A stretch of 18,941 nucleotides of DNA. It comes from Gammaproteobacteria bacterium UBA7803. GTDB lineage: Bacteria; Pseudomonadota; Gammaproteobacteria; Pseudomonadales; Azotimanducaceae. Below, piece by piece: positions 1 to 8,131 of the stretch. The stretch covers positions 653 to 19,593 of the forward strand of contig DLCH01000038.1 of assembly GCA_002480525.1 (NCBI GenBank). Reading direction: 5' to 3'. The position numbers and the translations under genes were made by a program. Position 1 is the stretch's first letter. Every line of letters begins with the position of its first letter. The notes beneath the pieces are model-generated. The model worked only from the letters and a program-made list of their open reading frames with translations, was not told the DNA's origin and made no database searches.

Positions 1-1263
<1,263 letters not shown>

Positions 1264-1386
1264 CGGATTCGGATCATCGCCGGGAAACGGCCGCACAGTG
1301 TGCCAGACCCGCCGGTCCGGCGTGTAGCAGGACCGCCCCGGGCGGCGCGCGCAGCCGGCCTTCCGGGTCTTCGGCCCCCGGCGTCT

Positions 1387-1416
1387 TTGAGCCTGGCGCC
1401 ACCGCGCTGGCATACT
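1387..1416 (+). promoter_or_regulatory. Candidate sigma70 promoter for the small gene at 1446
   Basis: TTGAGC at 1387-1392 and CATACT at 1411-1416 are separated by 18 bp. Each hexamer matches four of six consensus positions. The predicted transcript start lies about 20 nt before the ribosome binding site. It was found by eye only. Confidence 0.4.
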
Positions 1417-1445
1417 CCGTTCAACGACACGCGGGAGAAACGGAC

Positions 1446-1700
1446 ATGAGCGAAGACCACAAACTGAACCCGGGCGACCACTACGGCTCGCCGGCGGAGG
1501 TGCTGGCCGACGGGACACTGTCCCAGGACGGCAAGATCGAGGTGCTGACCAACTGGGCCAACGACATCCGCCTGCTGCAGGTGGCCGAGGAGGAGAACAT
1601 GCCCGGCGCCGCCGGCGACCTCGCCGCCCGGCTCGCGGAGGTGGAGCAGGCGCTGCTGTCTCTCGGTCACGACGACACCGCCCACGACGCCAAGGCCTGA
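1446..1700 (+). CDS. Small conserved hypothetical protein, 84 aa
   Basis: The ATG at 1446 is preceded by GGGAG (1433-1437) at a good distance, which fixes the start. The product is a soluble, acidic 84-residue protein with no signal peptide or membrane segment. It has the pattern SPAEVLADGTLSQDGKIEVL, then W-x-x-D-x-x-x-L-x-x-A-E-E-E-x-M around residues 37-52, and a helical tail. I recall similar short proteobacterial proteins (PEVL..LS..K..IL..W..D...L..A..E.M) of unknown function, but I cannot name a family with certainty. It is divergent from recQ, has its own candidate promoter, and ends 7 bp before the convergent MFS gene stop. The function is not predicted. That the gene is real is well supported by its start signals and codon structure. 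Confidence 0.8.
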   Translation: MSEDHKLNPGDHYGSPAEVLADGTLSQDGKIEVLTNWANDIRLLQVAEEENMPGAAGDLAARLAEVEQALLSLGHDDTAHDAKA

Positions 1701-1707
1701 CCGGCCC

Positions 1708-3021
1708 CTACTGCACCTCCGGCAGCCGCCTGGCGACCCAGGCGGCCGCGAACGCGGCCAGCGACAGCAGCAGAATGGCCGCCCCGGTGGAGAACTGCTG
1801 CACCACCGCCGTGATCCCGCCCACCACCAGCAGAAACGCCCCGATCAGGGTATTGCCCACCGCGACGTAGTCGGTGCGCTTGTTGCCGCCCGCCAGGTCC
1901 ACCACGTAGGTCTTGCGCGCGAGCCGCACGCCGTCGTGGAGCAGCGCCAGCAGAAAGAAGGCGCCGGGCAGAAACCACGCGGTCGAGGCGATGCCCGGGG
2001 CCCAGCGGTCCACCAGGAACACCACCGATCCCAGCGTTCCCGCGCCGCACGCCGTGAGCAGCAGCAGACGCCGGCTCGACCGGTCCGCCAGGGCGCCCCA
2101 GGCCGGCCCGCTGATCAGCGACGACAGCCCCTGGGCGACGAAGAAGTAAGCGAGGGACGTGCTGGCCTTCTGGTTCGCCAGCACCACCAGGAACGGGGCC
2201 GCCAGCCCGCTGCCGACCAGCAGCGCCCGGGCGGCGAGGAATCGGCGGAAGCCGGCATCGTCGCGCAGCACGGACAGCCGCTCGAAGGCTTCCCGCAGGC
2301 CGTTGGCGCCGCCCTCGGTGGCGCCGGGCGCCTCCCGGATGGTCGAGTAGACGGCCGCCGACACGAGCCACAGGAGACCGGCGAATCCCAGCAGCACCGC
2401 GTAGGGCCGGTCGCCGTCCGGACTGAACCAGAGCACCACCGCGAACACCAGCGTGCCGAGGCCGGCCGCGCTCGACGCAAAGCCGGTGACCCGTCCGCGC
2501 CGGGTCTTGGGCACCGTCTTGCCGAGCACGTCCTTGGACGCGACGGACGAGAATCCCCGGGCCAGGCTGAACACCACCACCAGCCCGAGCACCGCGTAGC
2601 CCGCGGCGGCGCCGGTCAGCGTCAGCGCCGTCAGGGCGAGCCCGATCACCACGAGCGCCTGCGCCACCGCGCCCCCCACGTAGCTCCACTTGCGCACCGG
2701 CAGGCGGCGCACCCAGGCGGCGATGCCGAGCTGCGGCAGCATGGAACCCGATTCGCGGATGGGCACCAGCAGCCCGGCGATCCACCCCGGCGCCTGCAGC
2801 GAGGTCAGCAGCCAGGGCAGCGTCGTCTTGGGATTGATCAGCGCGTCGCCGAGCTTGCTCGCCGCCTGAGCCAGGGTGTTGCGGAAGAAATTGCCCGGCA
2901 CCACCCGGCAGGCTTCGTCGGAGATGTCCCGACAGACCCGGGAGTCCTCGTCCTCGTCGTAGAGCTGGTCGTACAGTCGCGCCGCCAGCCGGTCGGCCGG
3001 CGCCTCGGAAGTCGTCGTCAT
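1708..3021 (-). CDS. Major facilitator superfamily permease
   Basis: This 437-residue protein is predicted to be an inner-membrane MFS transporter. After about 50 soluble N-terminal residues (two cysteines in VCRDISDEACRVVPGNFF) come roughly 10-12 hydrophobic segments. These include PWLLTSLQAPGWIAGLLVPI, VAQALVVIGLALTALTL, GYAVLGLVVVFSLARG, PYAVLLGFAGLLWLVSAA and AWFLPGAFFLLALLHDGV. The loop SVASKDVLGKTVPKTRRGRV and the later GALADRSSRRLLLL resemble MFS loop 2-3 type basic motifs. The in-frame ORF extends upstream to 3084, but the ATG at 3021 overlaps the TGA of the sulfotransferase gene as ATGA. This indicates translational coupling and sets the start. It is the last gene of the receptor-sulfotransferase-permease operon. 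The substrate is unknown. Export or uptake of the ligand handled by the upstream genes is an inference from context. Confidence 0.88.
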   Translation of the reverse strand: MTTTSEAPADRLAARLYDQLYDEDEDSRVCRDISDEACRVVPGNFFRNTLAQAASKLGDALINPKTTLPWLLTSLQAPGWIAGLLVPIRESGSMLPQLGIAAWVRRLPVRKWSYVGGAVAQALVVIGLALTALTLTGAAAGYAVLGLVVVFSLARGFSSVASKDVLGKTVPKTRRGRVTGFASSAAGLGTLVFAVVLWFSPDGDRPYAVLLGFAGLLWLVSAAVYSTIREAPGATEGGANGLREAFERLSVLRDDAGFRRFLAARALLVGSGLAAPFLVVLANQKASTSLAYFFVAQGLSSLISGPAWGALADRSSRRLLLLTACGAGTLGSVVFLVDRWAPGIASTAWFLPGAFFLLALLHDGVRLARKTYVVDLAGGNKRTDYVAVGNTLIGAFLLVVGGITAVVQQFSTGAAILLLSLAAFAAAWVARRLPEVQ

Positions 3022-5030
3022 GCGTCGATGGCCGGTCCGAGCGCCTCGCGCAGCGGCCCCAGCCAGGCCTCGTAGTTCCGCCATTGGTCCAGGCCGGAAT
3101 CGTACAACGGCTGGCGCACCTGCTCGGAGCTGGCCGTGCGCACCGACCGCTCCGTCCGATGAAACTCCAGGCAGGCCGGCTCGAAGGGCAGCTCGAGGAA
3201 ATCCAGCAGGCGCCGCACCTGACCTTCCAGATCGGCCACCACGTCCTCGTGGCGCACCCGCAGGATCCGCCCCGGCAGCACCTGCTCCCAGTGGTCCATC
3301 AGGGTCACGTACTCACGGTAGTAGTGGCCGATGTCCTCGAGGTCGTAGGTGAACTCCTGACCCTCGGCGAAGAGCTGCTTGAAACCGCTGAAGCAGCAGG
3401 CCATGGGATGACGGCGGGCGTCGATGATCCGGGCATTAGGCAGAATGAGATGAATCAGCCCCAAATGCCTGAAATTGTTAGGCATTTTGTCCGTGAAAAA
3501 CGGCGCGTCACCCCGGTGCATGCGGGTGTCGTCGAGGTACCGCCGGCCCAGCTCGGCGAGGCTGGCGTCATCCAGCTCGGCCAGCACGCCCGGGTAGCGG
3601 GGATCCTCCAGCGGCCGCCGGCCCCGGAGCCGGTGCACCATGGCGAGCACGTTCGGCAGCTCGAAGGTGCCGTCCACCTGGGAGTGTGAGGCGAGCACCT
3701 GCTCGAGCAGCGTGGAGCCGGCCCGCGGCAGCCCGACGATGAAGATCGGGTCCGCCGCCGGATGCCCTGCCCCGGCGCGGCGCTCGAACAACCCCCGGTC
3801 GCACACCGACCGCTGACGCTCGAACTCGGCGGCCAGCCGCTCCGGCCGGTAGCCGACCTCCTCCCGCTTCAGCGCGTTGCCCCGCTGGAAATAGCGGAAC
3901 GCCTCCGCGAACTCGGCGCGATCCTCCAGGGCCTTGCCCAGGGCGAAGCAGAGGTGGTAGCGGTCCACGCGGCCAGTTCCGGGCGCCGCCTCCTGTTCCC
4001 GCATGCGGGCCAGCTCGTCGTCGTCGAACCGGTAGGTCTTGAGATTCGCCAGGCTCCAGTAGGCGTCGCCGAAGTCCGGGCGCGCCCGGGCGGCCCGCCG
4101 GTAGGACGCCACCGCCGCCTCGCGATGGCCGACGGTCTTTTCCGCGTGCCCCCGGGCCAGGTTCAGCGCCGGGTCGTCCGGTCGCGCCGCCAGCAGCCGC
4201 TGGTAGGTGGTCAGCGCCTGGTCGTAGGCACCCGCCGCCATGGACGCATCGGCGTACAGCGCTTCGACGGCCGGGTTGTCCGGGTCGGCGTCGCGCAGCC
4301 GGCCGGCCTCCTCGAGCGCCCGGTCGAACTTCTGCCGACGCTGCAGCACCCGCACGTAGTCCACCCGCCCGCGCAGGAACTGGGGATCGAATGCGAGCGC
4401 GCTCTCCAGCAGGAATTCGGCGTCGTCGAGCACATGGAGCTCGCTGCCGATGGCGGCGAGCAGACGCATGGCCTCGAGATGATGGGGCTGACGCTGCAGG
4501 AACGCCCGGCACAGGCGCTCGGCCTTGTACAGCCGTCCCTCGTGCAGGAAGCTCGACACCGAAACGAGCTCCGGCGGCAGCGCCTTCAGATGGTCGTGCT
4601 GGGCCATGGCCCGGTCGGCGGCGGCATCGTCGCCCCGCTGCCGGTGCAGCGCCGCGAGCCGCTGCCAGCTCGCCGGCAGCGCGGGATTGCAGCGCACGGC
4701 CTCCGCGTAGGCGGTCAGCGCGCCACCGGCGTCGCCGCGCGCGAGAAGCAGATGGCCCCGCTCCTGGAAGGCCCGGCCGTACTCCGGACGCGCCCGCAGC
4801 AGACGATCCAGTGCGTCACCGGCCTCGTCGAGGCGTCCGAGGTAACGGTTGCAGACCGCGAGCAGATAGAGCGCGTCCGGGTCCTCGCCGTGGTCGGCGA
4901 GCAGCGCCTCGGCGGCCCGGGCGGCCTCGGCCGGCCGCCCGCCCTTGAGCAGCGCCTGGGCCCGTTCGAGCCCCCGCTCCAGGGGGGGCTCGCCGGACGT
5001 CGTCGACGCATCGACCGATGCTGCGGGCAT
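3018..5030 (-). CDS. TPR-repeat sulfotransferase fusion protein
   Basis: This 670-residue two-part protein starts with about ten TPR-like helix pairs over residues 15-400 (for example ALYLLAVCNRYLGRLDEA and AFQERGHLLLARGDAGGALT). From about residue 425 to the end it has a sulfotransferase domain of the Sulfotransfer_3 type. The PAPS 5'-phosphosulfate loop is IVGLPRAGSTLLEQ. The 3'-phosphate motif region is around RIIDARRHPMACCFSGF (about residues 528-544), and KMPNNFRHLG lies between them. The family moves sulfate from PAPS to a hydroxyl or amine acceptor. The TPR part probably binds a protein or holds the acceptor. There is no signal peptide, so it acts in the cytoplasm. Its start lies 3 nt after the receptor gene stop, and its own stop overlaps the MFS start. 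TPR-sulfotransferase genes beside TonB receptors recur in several proteobacteria as I recall them, but the acceptor is not established. Confidence 0.9.
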   Translation of the reverse strand: MPAASVDASTTSGEPPLERGLERAQALLKGGRPAEAARAAEALLADHGEDPDALYLLAVCNRYLGRLDEAGDALDRLLRARPEYGRAFQERGHLLLARGDAGGALTAYAEAVRCNPALPASWQRLAALHRQRGDDAAADRAMAQHDHLKALPPELVSVSSFLHEGRLYKAERLCRAFLQRQPHHLEAMRLLAAIGSELHVLDDAEFLLESALAFDPQFLRGRVDYVRVLQRRQKFDRALEEAGRLRDADPDNPAVEALYADASMAAGAYDQALTTYQRLLAARPDDPALNLARGHAEKTVGHREAAVASYRRAARARPDFGDAYWSLANLKTYRFDDDELARMREQEAAPGTGRVDRYHLCFALGKALEDRAEFAEAFRYFQRGNALKREEVGYRPERLAAEFERQRSVCDRGLFERRAGAGHPAADPIFIVGLPRAGSTLLEQVLASHSQVDGTFELPNVLAMVHRLRGRRPLEDPRYPGVLAELDDASLAELGRRYLDDTRMHRGDAPFFTDKMPNNFRHLGLIHLILPNARIIDARRHPMACCFSGFKQLFAEGQEFTYDLEDIGHYYREYVTLMDHWEQVLPGRILRVRHEDVVADLEGQVRRLLDFLELPFEPACLEFHRTERSVRTASSEQVRQPLYDSGLDQWRNYEAWLGPLREALGPAIDA

Positions 5031-5033
5031 CTT

Positions 5034-7487
5034 CTACAGGTTGATGCTGAACCGCAGGCTCACCGTGCGGGGCCGATTGGTGGTCACCCGGCGGATGTCG
5101 TCCTGGGTGTTGATGAACAGATCCGCCCGCTCGTCGGTGAAGTTCTCGAGGAACAGCTCCGCCTTCCAGGCGTCCTTGGCCACCCCGAGGGCCGCGTCGT
5201 AGGTGGTGTAGGCATCCTGCTTGCGCCGCTCGGACGCCACCAGGGAGCTGTAGCTCTTGTCGGCGTACTGGGCCGCCGCCTGGGCGTAGACGTTGTAGCC
5301 GTCGTCGAGATACCAGTTGTAGCGGGCCCGGAAGGTGGCCTGGAACTCGGGAACGAGGGGCAGCTGGCTGCCCTCCGGCGCGAGCTCGACGATCTGGGCG
5401 GAGATGTCGGTCAGTTCGGTGTCGTTGTAGGAGAACGCCCCGAACAGCGACAGGTTGTCCGTCGGCGCCCAGATCACGTCGCCCTCGAGGCCGCGGATCT
5501 CCGAATCCGCGCCGTTCTCGATGAACGTCAGGATCGACACGTTCTGCGGGTCGAACCGCGAGATCTGCATGTCGGTCCACTCGATGAAGTAGGCGTTGCC
5601 GTTGAACTGCAGCAGGCCGTTGAAGAGCTGCGTCTTCCAGCCCAGTTCGTAGTTCTTCACGTCGTCGGTGTCGTAGGTGGTCTGCACCGTCGGGAACTCG
5701 GGATTCACCGACGGCAGGCCGCCGCCCCGGTTGAAGCCGCCGGGCCGGAACCCTTCCGAATAGGTCGCGAAGAACAGCATGTCCTCGTTCGGCGTCCAGT
5801 TGAGCGTGAACTTGGTGATCACGTCGTCGAGCTCGATGGGATCCGGCGAGTGGCCGCCGGACACGTCGTAGTCCCGGCCGCTGTCCCGATCGTCCAGCGC
5901 CACCAGCGGCGTCGTGAAGATGCCGTTGGCGAAGTTCGACGAGCCCTCGAAGTCGAGGTCGAACTCGTAGTACCGGGCCCCCGCGATGACCTCCAGGGTG
6001 TTCGGAATCAGGTCGAAGGACACTTCGCCGAACACGGCGAGCTGCTCCTCGGTGCGGCGGATGTCGTTGAAGAAGGCGATGCCCTCCGCCCGCGTGCTCG
6101 GATCGATCTGGACCGCATCGGAGATGGGCGCATTGCGGGCGAAGCCGAGATTCTGGACCGCCAGATAGGCGTAGTCGTCGATCGTCTCGATCTCGAAATC
6201 GTCGTAGAAGACACCCGCCGTGAGTCGCACCCGCCGGTCCTCCGGCGTGGTGATCCGGAACTCGTGGGTCTGCCGGGTCTGGCTCTGATCGATGATCGCG
6301 CCCTTGGTCGGGTCCAGGCACTCGCGCCCGCCCGGGGTGATGAACTCGGCCTGGACGATGTCGGCCGTGGGGTCGCTGTTGTAGGTGGAGGTGTAGGTGC
6401 ACGTGTAGTAGCTGATGAACGCGCCCGAGTTGTTGTAGCCCGTGTAATCCACCGACTGGTCGATGTCCCGGTCCAGATAGCCGCCGGTGTAGACCATGTC
6501 GAGCTGCGCCATGCGGCCGGTCAGGGTCCACGTCGTCAGGCCGAACTCGTCCTCGAGCTCGTCGGGGAAGTACCGGTTGACCTCCAGCTCGCCGACCTCG
6601 GGGTCGTAGTCGAACACGCCGTCCGCCCCGAGCTCCTGCTGGGTGTGCTGAACCAGCAGATCCCAGTTCTCGTTGATCAGGTAGTTCGCCGACAGGCGCA
6701 TGCCCTGGTAGTAGGCGTCGTTGAAGTCGTCCTCGACCAGAGCGACGTTGTTGGCAGCCTGGTAGCTCACCGCGTCCGGCGTGGCTGTGGACAGCGGGTT
6801 GATCGCCGGGTCCGTGGTGAAGAAGCCCTGAACGTTGTCGATGTAGCCGCCTTCGTTGACCGAGTAGAACGCCCCGCGCACCGCCAGCCGGTCGTTGACC
6901 GGCACGTTGATCACCGCCTCCACGGCAGTGCTGGTCTCGCCGTAACGGGTGCTGCCGAACTCCCCGTCGATCTTGGCGGAGAAGCCGTCGAACTGGGGCT
7001 TGTTGGTGATCAGACGCACGGTGCCCGCCTGGGAACTGGCGCCGAACAGGGTGCCCTGGGGTCCCTTCAGCACCTCGATGCGCTGAATGTCGGTGGCGTA
7101 GATGTCGAGGTTGCGCCCGGGCGCCGTGACCGGCTGCTCGTCGAGATAGAGCGCGACGTTCGGCGTCGTGCCCTGGGCGCCCGACAGCAGCACGGTGATG
7201 GGCTGAACGGCCATGCCGCGGATGTAGACCGTCTGCTGGCCGGGACCGCGGCCGCCCGAGGTCACGCTCGGCAGGTAGCGCACGTAGTCCACGAACGCGT
7301 CGACGTTCAGGTCCTCCATGCTGTTCTCGTCGAGAGCCTGCAGCGTGATCGGCACGTCCTGCGCGCTGGCAGTGCGTTTGGTGGCCGTGACCACGACCTC
7401 TTCGATGGCGGCATGGGCGCCACCGGTGGCGGCGGAAGCCGCCATGGCGGTGACGATCGCGCTTCGCAGCTTGCTTGGCTTGAACAT
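5034..7487 (-). CDS. TonB-dependent outer-membrane receptor
   Basis: This 817-residue receptor should take up a ligand across the outer membrane using TonB/ExbBD energy. A signal peptide covers residues 1 to about 26, with cleavage after GGAHA. A TonB-box-like segment follows (EEVVVTATKR). The plug domain spans about residues 40-160 and contains VYIRGM, VALYLDEQPV, IQRIEVLKGPQGTLFG and GTVRLITNKP. The rest is a beta barrel with the common YSEGFRPGGFNRGG motif and a C-terminal strand ending SLRFSINL. A pair of cysteines in a probable outer loop (YTCTYTSTY and GGRECLDPT) could form a disulfide. AAGGAGAG at 7497-7504 sits 9 nt before the ATG, fixing the start. The plug and FRPGGFNR features fit the large receptor group used for non-siderophore organic ligands as well as iron chelates, so the ligand cannot be named. 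It is the first gene of a three-gene operon. Confidence 0.96.
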   Translation of the reverse strand: MFKPSKLRSAIVTAMAASAATGGAHAAIEEVVVTATKRTASAQDVPITLQALDENSMEDLNVDAFVDYVRYLPSVTSGGRGPGQQTVYIRGMAVQPITVLLSGAQGTTPNVALYLDEQPVTAPGRNLDIYATDIQRIEVLKGPQGTLFGASSQAGTVRLITNKPQFDGFSAKIDGEFGSTRYGETSTAVEAVINVPVNDRLAVRGAFYSVNEGGYIDNVQGFFTTDPAINPLSTATPDAVSYQAANNVALVEDDFNDAYYQGMRLSANYLINENWDLLVQHTQQELGADGVFDYDPEVGELEVNRYFPDELEDEFGLTTWTLTGRMAQLDMVYTGGYLDRDIDQSVDYTGYNNSGAFISYYTCTYTSTYNSDPTADIVQAEFITPGGRECLDPTKGAIIDQSQTRQTHEFRITTPEDRRVRLTAGVFYDDFEIETIDDYAYLAVQNLGFARNAPISDAVQIDPSTRAEGIAFFNDIRRTEEQLAVFGEVSFDLIPNTLEVIAGARYYEFDLDFEGSSNFANGIFTTPLVALDDRDSGRDYDVSGGHSPDPIELDDVITKFTLNWTPNEDMLFFATYSEGFRPGGFNRGGGLPSVNPEFPTVQTTYDTDDVKNYELGWKTQLFNGLLQFNGNAYFIEWTDMQISRFDPQNVSILTFIENGADSEIRGLEGDVIWAPTDNLSLFGAFSYNDTELTDISAQIVELAPEGSQLPLVPEFQATFRARYNWYLDDGYNVYAQAAAQYADKSYSSLVASERRKQDAYTTYDAALGVAKDAWKAELFLENFTDERADLFINTQDDIRRVTTNRPRTVSLRFSINL

Positions 7488-7496
7488 GGGCTGTGA

Positions 7497-7504
7497 CTCT
7501 CCTT
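7497..7504 (-). promoter_or_regulatory. Ribosome binding site of the TonB receptor gene
   Basis: AAGGAGAG on the minus strand lies 9 nt before the ATG at 7487. A second, similar purine stretch (AAGGACAG) lies 8 nt further upstream, giving two near-identical Shine-Dalgarno-like copies. Confidence 0.7.
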
Positions 7505-7518
7505 GCTGTCCTTGTTCT

Positions 7519-7612
7519 CCGGCGCGCTCCGCCCCGGAACTCTCTGCCGGAACTCTCTGCCGGTCTCTCCGCCGGATCTCTGCGTCCGGTTCTCTGTTCT
7601 TCTGGCCGGATC
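7519..7612 (-). repeat. Degenerate 12-14 bp tandem repeats in the receptor mRNA leader
   Basis: On the plus strand CCGG recurs at 7519, 7534, 7547, 7560, 7572, 7586 and 7606, giving steps of 15, 13, 13, 12, 14 and 20 bp. Two adjacent copies are identical (CCGGAACTCTCTG at 7534-7546 and 7547-7559) and the others keep the CCGG-NN-CTCT core. In the transcript of the minus-strand receptor gene the unit reads CAGAGAGTTCCGG, and the array ends about 30 nt before the start codon. No reading frame explains it. It could be a protein or small-RNA target, a translation-control element, or a decaying slippage repeat. Confidence 0.75.
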
Positions 7613-7943
7613 ACGCTCGCCGGAGCCCGCGTACCCCTGCGGTGTTCCGCCGGCGCCGACCGCGACCTGCCCGGCCGCCGTGCGCCGTATTGCTTTCGGC
7701 TGTAAACGTCCCCAGTCGATGCCGCGATCCGGGCGCGCAGACTGCGCCCGCCGGCCCGCGGCAACGGCATGACGATGCGCCGCGCGGCTCCAGGCCGGCA
7801 TCGACCACCAGAACTCGTGAGGATTCAGGGCGTCTGACGAACCAGAGCCCTCGCCTGGGCGACCCGGGGGCTGCCGGACTCAGCGGGACGTACCTCGCCG
7901 GGTCCGGCGACCGGCGCCTCGAAGGCGGCGGCGAGCGGGTACA

Positions 7944-7973
7944 TTCGACCCGTCCCTTTGCTTAGTGGTCGAA
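7944..7973. repeat. Inverted repeat TTCGACC-16-GGTCGAA, possible operator
   Basis: Perfect 7 bp arms at 7944-7950 and 7967-7973 are separated by 16 bp, with half-site centres about two helical turns (23 bp) apart. It lies about 160 bp before the CoA-transferase start. The geometry would suit a dimeric regulator bound to DNA, but no regulator gene is in the window. Confidence 0.35.
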
Positions 7974-8028
7974 GCGCGCACCTTAACATGCCGAACAGGC
8001 GCCTGCACACCGCCCGGGCAGACCGCGA

Positions 8029-8057
8029 CGGCGCGCGGCCGCGTGGCCAGCGCGCCG
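8029..8057 (+). repeat. GC-rich hairpin in the CoA-transferase leader
   Basis: The arms CGGCGCG (8029-8035) and CGCGCCG (8051-8057) enclose a second paired set, GGCC (8037-8040) and GGCC (8045-8048). No T-run follows, so it is not a typical intrinsic terminator. It could shape the mRNA leader or be a chance GC palindrome. Confidence 0.3.
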
Positions 8058-8131
8058 GCGGCTTGGCAAACTGACGACCCGGCCGAGCACGCCGGACCGT
8101 CACACCACCCCCACCGGCACAGGGAGCCCCC

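Larger units (their letters stand above)
7488..8131. other. 644 bp divergent intergenic region
   Basis: No convincing gene is present between the receptor and CoA-transferase starts; the short ORFs here have no start signals and unnatural composition. The left end holds the receptor leader with its repeats. The right end, the leader side of the CoA-transferase, holds three dyads: TTCGACC/GGTCGAA (7944-7950 and 7967-7973), the perfect palindrome CAGGCGCCTG (7996-8005) and a hairpin with CGGCGCG/CGCGCCG arms (8029-8057). I could not find a persuasive -35/-10 pair for either gene. The composition is slightly less GC-rich around 7686-7710 and 7955-7990. Confidence 0.7.

Noticed and set aside
1293..1303. 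Palindrome GCACAGTGTGC and a TGGCAC...GC pattern upstream of recQ resembling a sigma54 site
   Set aside because: The GG-to-GC distance is two bases too short for a sigma54 promoter, and the short palindrome alone is not enough to call an operator.
3762..7496. A 1244-codon open frame on the plus strand, antisense to the TonB receptor and the TPR-sulfotransferase gene
   Set aside because: Its translation is low-complexity and rich in Val, Arg, Gly, Leu and His, as expected from the reverse frame of GC-rich genes. It has no recognisable domain, while the opposite strand encodes two clear families.
4816..7770. A 984-codon minus-strand open frame spanning the receptor gene in another frame
   Set aside because: It is Arg/Gly/Pro-rich with no domain, and it runs across the receptor's signal peptide, ribosome site and stop. 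It is a shadow of GC-rich codon use.
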